NCBI GenBank assembly: GCA_022561525.1
Contig: JADFRB010000001.1
Location: 3,051-22,731 of the forward strand
Direction: 5' to 3'
Source: Nitrospinota bacterium
GTDB taxonomy: Bacteria > Nitrospirota > Nitrospiria > Nitrospirales > UBA8639
Length of the DNA stretch: 19,681 nucleotides
Below are positions 1 through 6,643 of this stretch, piece after piece. The translations under genes were made by a program, and so were the position numbers. The number at the start of each line of letters is the position of its first letter. Position 1 is the first letter of the stretch. The notes beneath the pieces were generated by a model. It searched no databases. It was not told where the DNA came from and saw only the letters and a program-made list of their open reading frames with translations.

Positions 1-712
1 GTGATTCAGCTATATATTCCTGAGCGGTGGTGGCTGTTCCCGATCCATCAAACGCCTCCTTTTGCGCCGTATCACGAGACGCCGGATCGTTCATATAATA
101 TTTTTCATGTTTCAAACGCTCTTCTGCTCGTGCAGGAATATTCCAAAGGTTCGGGGCCCGCTCACTTAAAAACCCTTTATTGAAACCATGACATAGGGGA
201 CATTGCCCTTTTCCTATAGCGCCCTGAACTTTACTTTGTCCAAGACCACCAAAAATTATTTTTTCACCTTCATCACCGAGTTGCTGTTTGCTCATACTTT
301 GGAAATCCAGCTTTACTTCCGGAGGAGGAAACCCACCCTCTACTTGAGGAAGCCAATTCCCATACCCAGATAGTGCTGCCGCCACAAAAAACATGAAACC
401 GGCAATTCTCATTAACGCACTGACATTCTTGAAATACACACCCATGAGAAACGTTAGGGTGGTTATCATGACCAACGAAATAGGTAGTTGCCCATCATTG
501 GTCCCAAAGTTGCCCTTATAATTGACGATAGCAATCAATAACAAAACCGCGGCCAATAGCCCGATCATGGTATTGAACATCATATTCTTTTTTTCAGCAG
601 GGCCTGAAACCTTTGATTGTTTAAATAGGAAAACTGCCACAATCAAGACTAATAACGGCCAACCAAATGCGAGTGCCTCTGCTATTAATTCAACCACCTT
701 AGCTCCCTCCAT
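1..712 (-). CDS. Membrane-anchored c-type cytochrome (3' end outside window)
   Basis: The minus frame is open from the ATG at 710-712 to the window edge, giving about 237 visible residues; the C-terminus lies off the left end. The N-terminus has about three hydrophobic segments (LIAEALAFGWPLLVLIVAVF, then MIGLLAAVLLLIAIV, then two short ones around LVMITTLTFLMGVYF and IAGFMFFVAAALSGYG). A polar domain follows with one heme c motif CPLCH (bases 188-202). The segment after it, RAPNLWNIPARAEER, resembles small mono- or diheme electron carriers. A run of G lies about 8 bases before the ATG and an in-frame stop lies upstream at about 749-751. It follows the bd-like oxidase by 83 bases on the same strand, so it is probably co-transcribed and could donate electrons to it or receive them. 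The axial Met or a second heme motif would be beyond the window. The heme motif is seen; the role is inferred. Confidence 0.85.
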   Translation of the reverse strand, partial: MEGAKVVELIAEALAFGWPLLVLIVAVFLFKQSKVSGPAEKKNMMFNTMIGLLAAVLLLIAIVNYKGNFGTNDGQLPISLVMITTLTFLMGVYFKNVSALMRIAGFMFFVAAALSGYGNWLPQVEGGFPPPEVKLDFQSMSKQQLGDEGEKIIFGGLGQSKVQGAIGKGQCPLCHGFNKGFLSERAPNLWNIPARAEERLKHEKYYMNDPASRDTAQKEAFDGSGTATTAQEYIAES

Positions 713-795
713 CCATAGTGCCCCCCATGGTGTACATGAGAGCCAACTTCCTTAGGGTTTACTATTTCGTTAAAAGAATTTTATATTCTTTCCAT

Positions 796-2757
796 TCATT
801 TCCCCCCAGCCGGTTGCGGTGAAGGAATGGCAGGTGCTGGCTCTGTTGCTGGGACAGTCGCCTTTTTCATACCAAGAGTCCCAAGCCAGAAGACAAACAT
901 AATTGTAACCCAGAAAAACAACACATTGAATGAAATGACGTTCGCAGCAAATCCGATTGTGTGGGTATATGCCCAGGGCGAATTATCTCGCATGACTTCA
1001 TTGACATGCCAGAACAGCCTCACGGAGGACCGGATGTACCCCATCAACCCCATCATCCACGTAAAGGCGGTTGCCAACATGATAAGGGCGTATTGGGACC
1101 TGGCGGAAATTTTTCCATACCGAATAGGCCCAATTTCCTTTGCCCCCTTCAACATGATGAGATTGATCGTCGTTCCTATAAACAGACAGGACAACGTTCC
1201 CGCTACTTGCGGGACCGACAGTCCTATTCGAACATTTGCAGGTATGAAATAGCCGTAACTGGCCACCCATATATTATTGACATGCGCCACCACAAAAAAT
1301 GTTATTAAAAATATGTTTCCAAAACTCGCCCACTTAACAGCGGGCATCTTATTCCCTCTCTGGTACCATATAAAACTCGCGATCGTCGTCATGATAATCG
1401 CATTAATGCCTCCATTCTTGGCCGACATCACGCCAAAGTTACCCAGCACCGGGTGTTGCTGACCACCCATGGCTTTCAATTCAGCCGGCGACATCACAAT
1501 GGTATGTGGCGTAATGAAGACTAGGAGCCCGACGACAAGAATGAATACGAAGTATTTAATATACTTCTGGAACCTCTCCCCTCCATCCATCCTTCCCAAC
1601 GCCTGCCAGAGATAATAGTTGGTTGTGAGAAAAAGAATGCCAATCATGGTAGCCTGGATAATAAACAGCCAAGCCAACAACCCACCCATTAATGTAATAC
1701 CCATTTGTTGCCTATAGGCATACACTTCCCGCATCAGCCAATAACCGGCAAACGGCAATGGAATTAAAAATGCGACACCCAACGACATGGCGATATAACC
1801 CATCCAATCATAATGGGCTCGCTCTTCGTCGGTTCTGGCCGATAAAAATCGGTAGGCCGCATAGGCAGCCACCACGCCACCACCAAATGCCATATTTCCT
1901 AGCAACCTATGCACATTCAGAGGATTCCAGAGCGCAGAATGGATGACGTTCCAAATATTCCCAAGATATCGCCCCTGTTCGTCAATACCAGCCGGGGACA
2001 TCATGAAGGCAATCCAGGAATTGGCCAGGAACATCAACAGCGTCCCGATCACATTCAAGACCACACAGATACTGAGATGTATCCATTTCATGATACCTTC
2101 CGTCATCTTGTCCCATCCATAGTAATAAATGTAGAGGACCCCGCTCTCCGCCACAAACATAAATGCATAGACATGCATGACAGGACGAAAAATACTCGAA
2201 AGGTACCCGAAAAACGCTGGATACAATGTCAGGTAGGTAAAAATGAGAATACCACCGAGAATAGCGGTCAGGGAGTAAGCCGTAAGGCTGATTTTAATAA
2301 AGTCATGGGCCAACTGGTCATATTTCTTTGCCATGGCCTTATCCTTTGAGACCATCCCGGCTAATTCTACACACATACAAAAAATAGGAACGGCCAACAC
2401 AAAACTTCCATAGTAGAGGTGCTGCTGGTTTGCCACCCAGATTAGTACCCGACTTTCAAAATTGTACCGAGGATAAAATTCCGTAGTATCCTTCGTTCTT
2501 GGAGCAGGCGCACCACTTACAGGGCCTTCAATCTTGTAATAAATATCTCGACCAAATTCAACGGGCTCTCCCTCGGCCACCCCTTCAGCCTCCTGCGCAA
2601 CCAAGACGTCAGCAGGAGGACCACCACCTGCAGGGGCCCCTCCAGCCAAGGCCGGAAGCGCCATAAAAATAGGGAGGACCAACATTCCTCCCATTGCAAA
2701 AAGACCTGTAAACGCCAGGATTTTCTTCCTGACTTGTCCAGAATTGAGGCGACCCAT
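796..2757 (-). CDS. Cytochrome bd-like terminal oxidase, large membrane subunit (paralogue A)
   Basis: This 653-residue protein has about 14 hydrophobic segments and an N-terminal segment with a signal or anchor. The N-terminal half follows the CydA pattern: His113 in NQQHLYYGSFVLAVP corresponds to the heme ligand His19 of E. coli CydA, the AESGVLYIYYYGWDKM block matches the CydA helix ending in GWDR, and His283 in NPLNVHR matches CydA His186. The CydA glutamates of the GLTMEF helix are not obvious. The protein is longer than CydA (about 520 residues) and its C-terminal helices carry further histidines (418, 435, 492, 584, 599). This is the bd-like family described in Nitrospira, proposed as terminal oxidase where heme-copper oxidases are absent. 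I chose the ATG at 2755-2757 over one 33 bases upstream because AGGAGG precedes it at good spacing. It lies between two tiny membrane proteins and a cytochrome c. The C-terminal tail is Ala/Pro rich. Confidence 0.88.
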   Translation of the reverse strand: MGRLNSGQVRKKILAFTGLFAMGGMLVLPIFMALPALAGGAPAGGGPPADVLVAQEAEGVAEGEPVEFGRDIYYKIEGPVSGAPAPRTKDTTEFYPRYNFESRVLIWVANQQHLYYGSFVLAVPIFCMCVELAGMVSKDKAMAKKYDQLAHDFIKISLTAYSLTAILGGILIFTYLTLYPAFFGYLSSIFRPVMHVYAFMFVAESGVLYIYYYGWDKMTEGIMKWIHLSICVVLNVIGTLLMFLANSWIAFMMSPAGIDEQGRYLGNIWNVIHSALWNPLNVHRLLGNMAFGGGVVAAYAAYRFLSARTDEERAHYDWMGYIAMSLGVAFLIPLPFAGYWLMREVYAYRQQMGITLMGGLLAWLFIIQATMIGILFLTTNYYLWQALGRMDGGERFQKYIKYFVFILVVGLLVFITPHTIVMSPAELKAMGGQQHPVLGNFGVMSAKNGGINAIIMTTIASFIWYQRGNKMPAVKWASFGNIFLITFFVVAHVNNIWVASYGYFIPANVRIGLSVPQVAGTLSCLFIGTTINLIMLKGAKEIGPIRYGKISARSQYALIMLATAFTWMMGLMGYIRSSVRLFWHVNEVMRDNSPWAYTHTIGFAANVISFNVLFFWVTIMFVFWLGTLGMKKATVPATEPAPAIPSPQPAGGK

Positions 2758-2846
2758 GACCAACCTCCTTTTTCCTTTGAACCTATTCAAAGAGACAAAG
2801 TATGTGTTAAATTTTCAATACTATTCAATTCATTTCACCCAATCAC

Positions 2847-2963
2847 TTAGCGAAGAATATAGAAGTAATCTAATCCCTGCATGTCCATTAAAAACCAATC
2901 GAGGAACTGAAAATACGCTACAGAAATGACCAACGAAATACCTACATACAGAAGCTTTTGCAT
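2847..2963 (-). CDS. Tiny single-helix membrane protein (38 aa)
   Basis: The ORF begins MQKLLYVGISLVISVAYF and ends YFYILR with a TAA stop. One transmembrane helix spans roughly residues 4-20. The start at 2961-2963 has a strong ribosome site (AAGGAGGAG, 7 bases ahead), which is the main argument that it is real. It sits 35 bases after the 37-residue ORF and 89 bases before oxidase A on the same strand, the position expected for a small oxidase subunit (CydX- or CcoQ-like by analogy only). I do not recognise the sequence. Function is inferred from size, hydrophobicity and neighbours. Confidence 0.65.
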   Translation of the reverse strand: MQKLLYVGISLVISVAYFQFLDWFLMDMQGLDYFYILR

Positions 2964-2998
2964 GCCAACTCCTCCTTAAAGACTATTCAGTTCCGAAA

Positions 2999-3112
2999 TC
3001 AACAAGGGCATTGAATGCCGGCAAACCAATAAAAGAAATACAGACTTACAGCAAGGGTCACATAGAATATCCCCTTGCCGACCTTAATTTCAATGGGATC
3101 AGTTCGCGCCAT
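2999..3112 (-). CDS. Tiny single-helix membrane protein ending in CPC (37 aa)
   Basis: The ORF begins MARTDPIEIKVGKGIFYV and ends FAGIQCPC before a TGA stop. A polar N-terminus is followed by one helix (about residues 13-31) and a terminal Cys-Pro-Cys. AGGGG stands 6 bases before the ATG at 3110-3112. It is the first gene after the divergent intergenic region and lies 35 bases before the 38-residue ORF, so the likely order of transcription is this gene, the 38-residue gene, oxidase A, cytochrome c. The CPC end could bind a metal or form a disulfide; that is speculation. I do not know a named family for it. Confidence 0.62.
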   Translation of the reverse strand: MARTDPIEIKVGKGIFYVTLAVSLYFFYWFAGIQCPC

Positions 3113-3158
3113 AGTTTACCCCTAATACTTAAATAGTTAACCTTAAATAATTACACTC

Positions 3159-3186
3159 TTGACACTTTTCTCAACGATATGATACT
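3159..3186 (+). promoter_or_regulatory. Candidate sigma-70 promoter for the 34-aa plus-strand ORF
   Basis: A perfect TTGACA (3159-3164), a 16-base spacer and GATACT (3181-3186, four of six consensus bases) face right. The predicted start near 3193 would leave a leader of about 40 bases containing a 13-bp tandem repeat. No equally good promoter is visible on the minus strand for the oxidase A operon. Confidence 0.45.
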
Positions 3187-3187
3187 C

Positions 3188-3213
3188 ATCGTGCACTTTT
3201 ATCGTGCACTTTT
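3188..3213. repeat. Two tandem copies of ATCGTGCACTTTT in the divergent intergenic region
   Basis: Two perfect 13-bp units (3188-3200 and 3201-3213) each contain the palindrome GTGCAC. They lie between the plus-strand promoter candidate and the 34-residue ORF, and about 76-100 bases upstream of the minus-strand 37-residue ORF. A shorter tandem repeat of ATGCGAAAT follows at 3232-3250, overlapping the start of the 34-residue ORF. The arrangement suits paired protein-binding sites; the binder is unknown. Confidence 0.6.
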
Positions 3214-3231
3214 ATTGATGAGGTCAAATGA

Positions 3232-3336
3232 ATGCGAAATGATGCGAAATTGTTCGACATTATAGTGCTGGCTGGGATGGTTGTCAATATTCTTTTGGCT
3301 GTGTTTTTGATTCTGTACTACTTCGATTTCCTCTAA
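3232..3336 (+). CDS. Tiny single-helix membrane protein, divergent from oxidase A (34 aa)
   Basis: This 34-residue ORF begins MRNDAKLFDIIVLAGMVVN and ends with a hydrophobic run to LYYFDFL, then TAA. One helix covers about residues 9-28. TGAGGT stands 7 bases before the ATG and a TTGACA promoter candidate lies further upstream, so the ORF has its own expression signals. It is the only plus-strand gene candidate in the first 9 kb and stops 9 bases before the convergent gene at 3345. Its size is close to very small oxidase subunits, but I see no family match. Its start codon lies in a short tandem repeat, so chance origin cannot be excluded. Confidence 0.5.
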   Translation: MRNDAKLFDIIVLAGMVVNILLAVFLILYYFDFL

Positions 3337-3344
3337 TCTCGCGT

Positions 3345-4259
3345 TTACGCTTTAGAATCTTTGAACCCGACATTATCAGGTTTTTTACCTACTTCTGATG
3401 CCGCGCATCTGAAGCCAATCGTCTCATCACGGAAGTTTGGCACCATAAAGCTCCTTCCGGTGATTCGTAAATCGATTCCGTGGCTGGTATACCCTGCTCC
3501 GCGAAGAGTTTTATATCCTCCACGATTGGCAAAATTGGTTTCACGAGGTTCATTCGGTAGCGCGACTTGCTCCTCATACCAATTGCTGACCCACTCCATC
3601 ATATTTCCATACCCATCATAGATTCCAAAAGGGCTTCGGTCCAAAGGGAAAGAACCCACCGGCGCGGTGGCCTCAAACCCATCTTCCACACCACCCAGGT
3701 TCGCCTTGAAAATTCTTGGAGAGTTTCCCCATGGCCAAAGCCGGCCATCTATCCCCCGCATGGCTTTTTCCCATTCCGCCTCTGTGGGCAATCGCCTGCC
3801 TTTCCACTGACAATAGGCATCCGCATCATACCAGGACACATAGGCCACGGGTTGATTGGGGCCACGGAGCTGATCCAAACGCTTGGCATATCGCGACGGA
3901 GGACTAGGGTTACGATGCCCCGTTTGCTCAACAAATTCAAAATAATGGTGATTCGTCACTTCATGCCGGCCAATCCAAAAACCCTCCAATGGCACGATTC
4001 GCTCCGGACGCTCATTAAATCCACCTTGCATGGTTCCCTGGATAAACTCTCCAGGAGGAATAAACACCATTTCTTCTTTAATAATCGGTTCAGGGAAGTC
4101 AGAAGAGGAAGAAGATTGGGTAGACTGAAGAGGTTTGGCCATCTTGGCAAGATCCGGATCAGGAGGTGGAGGATTGGTTCCTCGCAAGATTCCTGAAATC
4201 GGCATGCCCACCATGAACAAGATCACGGCAGCCAGAATAAGCTTTAATCGACCATCCAT
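3345..4259 (-). CDS. Membrane-anchored FGE-sulfatase (SUMF1)-fold protein, non-catalytic type, copy 1
   Basis: The protein has 304 residues from the ATG at 4257-4259; an earlier TTG at 4295 lacks a ribosome site. An N-terminal signal anchor (LKLILAAVILFMVGMPISG) is followed by a Pro/Ser-rich linker. An FGE-sulfatase domain then runs from MVFIPPGEFIQGT to the terminal IGFRCA. Family hallmarks are visible: GRHEVTNHHYFEFV, YVSWYDADAYCQWKGRRLPT, EAEWEKAMRG, PWGN and MMEWVSNWY. The segment equivalent to the active-site region of formylglycine-generating enzyme (LRGAGYTSHGIDLRITGR) contains no cysteine, so sulfatase-activating chemistry is unlikely. It probably acts outside the membrane as a binding or assembly factor. 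Its homologue lies just upstream in the same direction, and both lie between the two oxidase genes. Confidence 0.85.
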   Translation of the reverse strand: MDGRLKLILAAVILFMVGMPISGILRGTNPPPPDPDLAKMAKPLQSTQSSSSSDFPEPIIKEEMVFIPPGEFIQGTMQGGFNERPERIVPLEGFWIGRHEVTNHHYFEFVEQTGHRNPSPPSRYAKRLDQLRGPNQPVAYVSWYDADAYCQWKGRRLPTEAEWEKAMRGIDGRLWPWGNSPRIFKANLGGVEDGFEATAPVGSFPLDRSPFGIYDGYGNMMEWVSNWYEEQVALPNEPRETNFANRGGYKTLRGAGYTSHGIDLRITGRSFMVPNFRDETIGFRCAASEVGKKPDNVGFKDSKA

Positions 4260-4345
4260 CGTAAAAACAGGTCCCCTGGCTCTTTGGGCCACCAAAAATA
4301 TGATAAAAGAACCTTGGCCGTTGCCTCATCTCCTGTAGCTTCACG

Positions 4346-4417
4346 ATCTCACCGGGCTTCGCCGAAGCGGCTTCGCGTTTACGCGCTGAAGCGCTTCAAC
4401 GCGCAGGCGAGTGAGAT
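4346..4417. repeat. 72-bp hairpin-rich intergenic element with ATCTCAC ends
   Basis: The element starts ATCTCAC and ends GTGAGAT, a perfect 7-bp inverted pair. Its interior is built of short GC-rich palindromes (GCTTCGCCGAAGC, GAAGCGCTTC, CGCGTTTACGCG). It lies between the two SUMF1-fold genes. A second small hairpin, AGCGATT-GAA-AATCGCT, follows at 4451-4467. Neither has a T-run typical of a rho-independent terminator. It may be a small non-autonomous repeat or an mRNA processing/stability structure. Confidence 0.55.
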
Positions 4418-4486
4418 GTTACAGTTACAGAAAGACGCTACGTTCTACACAGCGATTGAAAATCGCTAAGTTTCAGGGAACTCCAC

Positions 4487-5422
4487 CTATAATGCCGGCT
4501 GCTCGTAGGCATCGGCATCAAGAGCGCAACGGAAACCCATGGTGGCATCAGTTCGCCACATTTTGGCAGAAAACCGCTTGGTGACTCGTGCGTTTAATTT
4601 CGAGTCACGCCATGTGCCACCTCGAATCACTTTAAACTCTGAGGCCTCCGGCCCCGGAGGGTCGCGAAATGGTGTGTTTTGATAATATTTTGGATGGTAA
4701 GAATCCGCGACCCATTCCGCCACATTTCCGGTCATATCATATACCCCATAGGGGCTGCGCCCGACTTCATACGATCCAACAGGCGCGAGATACGGAAAGC
4801 CATCATCATCCCCATCGACATTGGAAAACGTATAACTAAACTCATTACCCCACGGATACATACGACGCCCTTCACCTCGAGCGGCTTTCTCCCATTCGGC
4901 TTCGGTTGGCAACCGCTTTCCCGCCCACCGGCAATAGCCAAACCCATCATTCCAACCAACGCCCACTACAGGAAAATCCGGATCAGTGAGTTTTGAAATA
5001 TCTTCTTCGAAGACCGGAACCTTGGGCTCCTCTCGCTTCGTCATTTTGACAAAACGATCGTACTCCGACTGCGTCACTTCCTTCAGATCAATAAAGAAGG
5101 CCTGAAGATACACAGGATGGGCGGGAGCTTCATCAGGATTCCCTTGATCATAACCCATTGTAAATGGCCCTTCGGGGATTTCGACCATTTCACGTCCCTC
5201 ATCCCCCATCACGGTACGATACATTGAAAAATCTTGGACTTTCACCGGCTCAATTACCCGTGGCTTGGCTTTGTGCGATAACGCGAGAAGTCGTTCCCGC
5301 TCGGCCTTACCCTTATATGATTCATAGACTAACAGGCCCATCAGCAGGATAAACGAGCCAAACACAAATATGATAGAGCCAATCAGCACACCACGACTTT
5401 CCATAACACCACGATTTGCCAT
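4487..5422 (-). CDS. Membrane-anchored FGE-sulfatase (SUMF1)-fold protein, non-catalytic type, copy 2
   Basis: The protein has 311 residues. A single membrane anchor near residues 12-33 (VLIGSIIFVFGSFILLMGLL) precedes a linker and then the FGE-sulfatase domain, from MVEIPEGPFTMGYDQGNP to MGFRCA. Conserved blocks are seen: DLKEVTQSEYDRFVK, VGVGWNDGFGYCRWAGKRLP, EAEWEKAARGEGRR, YPWGNEF and GNVAEWVADSY. The catalytic segment IRGGTWRDSKLNARVTKRF lacks the two cysteines of true formylglycine-generating enzymes. A short GAGGG lies only 3-4 bases before the ATG. It is followed after the hairpin element by a second gene of the same type. A role in oxidase assembly or in binding a periplasmic ligand is inference from location. 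Confidence 0.86.
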   Translation of the reverse strand: MANRGVMESRGVLIGSIIFVFGSFILLMGLLVYESYKGKAERERLLALSHKAKPRVIEPVKVQDFSMYRTVMGDEGREMVEIPEGPFTMGYDQGNPDEAPAHPVYLQAFFIDLKEVTQSEYDRFVKMTKREEPKVPVFEEDISKLTDPDFPVVGVGWNDGFGYCRWAGKRLPTEAEWEKAARGEGRRMYPWGNEFSYTFSNVDGDDDGFPYLAPVGSYEVGRSPYGVYDMTGNVAEWVADSYHPKYYQNTPFRDPPGPEASEFKVIRGGTWRDSKLNARVTKRFSAKMWRTDATMGFRCALDADAYEQPAL

Positions 5423-5486
5423 AATCCCTCAACGTCTATTCGCTTCGTTACCCCAATGAATCAGAAAAGTCTGTCTTTCGGTTTTG

Positions 5487-5801
5487 TCAGGATGCCGTAC
5501 GATCCGATACCGGAACAGCCTTGACCCGTTTCTGAAAAAACATATCGAGAAGCATGGAGATCCACGTTCCCAGGAAGCCTCCCATAGCAGCACCTGCTCC
5601 TGCACCAATCGAAATATTGTGAGACCCGGTCAATAGCCACGCCAGCGCCCCGCCTAACACCGCACCAACTAGAATGCCAATAAAAAACAGTCGCCCGCCA
5701 ATTAGGCCGATGCCAAACCCTAACGCCAACCCAATGCCAATTGCGACATAAAAAAACACCCCGCTCATCACCAGACCAATGAGCACCCCGACGGTACCCA
5801 T
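5487..5801 (-). CDS. Small glycine-rich three-helix membrane protein
   Basis: This 104-residue protein is made almost entirely of small and hydrophobic residues, with glycine-zipper-like stretches ([52 protein letters not shown]) and a basic C-terminal tail ([16 protein letters not shown]). About three helices are expected. The ATG used here has no ribosome site. The frame stays open upstream to a TAA, and a clear GGAGG (complement of 5852-5856) stands five bases before an in-frame ATC at 5844-5846. From there the protein would start (M)[16 protein letters not shown], a convincing N-terminus. It lies between the DUF3047 gene and the SUMF1-fold genes. No specific function is known to me. Confidence 0.7.
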   Translation of the reverse strand: MGTVGVLIGLVMSGVFFYVAIGIGLALGFGIGLIGGRLFFIGILVGAVLGGALAWLLTGSHNISIGAGAGAAMGGFLGTWISMLLDMFFQKRVKAVPVSDRTAS

Positions 5802-5969
5802 GACACAGAGGCCGAGTACGACATCAATAATTTTTTCTTTTGAGATACAGGCCTCCGGTTAGGCTAAAACTTTCAGAATTCAATCGGGAAACGGAAGACG
5901 TGAGGCTGAAGGGGTGCAAAAAGGAACGCTGCCTCTCGTTTCCCATCTAACCATCTTGTTTGTACCGCA

Positions 5970-6620
5970 TCATTTTTCGCTAATCTCAATCGACCCAAAG
6001 TCCACTTCCACGCCTGGACCACTTTGCAAGGAAATGCCCCAGGCTTGCGGAGCGGGTTCATGGTGGTGGATGTCTTTAAAATCCTGATACGCATTGACTT
6101 CCTCTTCAATCCATTCTCCGATCGGTCCATTCCCTGAGCGAATGACTACTTCTGCCGCGCTAAAAATCCCCCCATCCTTCACATCCCCTTTTTCTCTTGT
6201 TCCACTCCACACGTACTTCGTGGAAACCGGGATGAATAAATAGTCTAAATCCAGATTGGCGAACACCGCAGCAATAAACTCAGTATTTTCAGGAACCGAA
6301 TGTATGCGCCACCGCCACCTCAAAATGGGATGGGTTTTTGGATCCCAGGTAATGTCCTTGGTGTACACGCGCTGGTTCGCACCTTTCCCTTTCAAAAATG
6401 CCGTCTCACCTTCCTTATGAATGGAATAGGCTTCTTTAGCTGTGACCTTGCTTCGCGATCCTTCCCACCCCTGAGGGAAAGCATCTTCATCGGGATGTTG
6501 AAAGTCTTCCAACACTACAACATGGGGAGCCGGCCCATGGCCATCCGCTCCATGAACAACGGACCCTGCAGACAAGACCCCGATCACCAGGATCAAGATG
6601 AGGCAAAACAGCTTTTCCAT
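5970..6620 (-). CDS. Secreted DUF3047 family protein
   Basis: The protein has 216 residues. The signal peptide MEKLFCLILILVIGVLSAG is cleaved near VVHGADG. The mature part reads FPQGWEG, then RVYTKDITWDPKTHPILRWR and WRIHSVPENTE, then a segment with SAAEVVIRSGNGPIGEWIEE, and ends with DFGSIEISEK; this is the DUF3047 pattern (a beta-rich domain of unknown function). AAAGGTGG stands before the ATG at 6618-6620. An alternative GTG at 6645-6647 overlaps the stop of oxidase B, and either start implies tight coupling with that gene. A cluster HHHEP near residue 186 could bind metal. It probably works in the periplasm with oxidase B; that is inference from operon position. Confidence 0.82.
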   Translation of the reverse strand: MEKLFCLILILVIGVLSAGSVVHGADGHGPAPHVVVLEDFQHPDEDAFPQGWEGSRSKVTAKEAYSIHKEGETAFLKGKGANQRVYTKDITWDPKTHPILRWRWRIHSVPENTEFIAAVFANLDLDYLFIPVSTKYVWSGTREKGDVKDGGIFSAAEVVIRSGNGPIGEWIEEEVNAYQDFKDIHHHEPAPQAWGISLQSGPGVEVDFGSIEISEK

Positions 6621-6643
6621 GCCCACCTTTGACAATTGATCGT

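Noticed and set aside
3567..4196. 209-residue open frame on the plus strand
   Set aside because: It lies antisense to the first SUMF1-fold gene, whose domain motifs are unambiguous; its composition is that of a shadow frame.
3345..5422. Formylglycine-generating (sulfatase-activating) enzymes
   Set aside because: Both proteins have the fold but lack the catalytic cysteine pair, and there is no sulfatase nearby.
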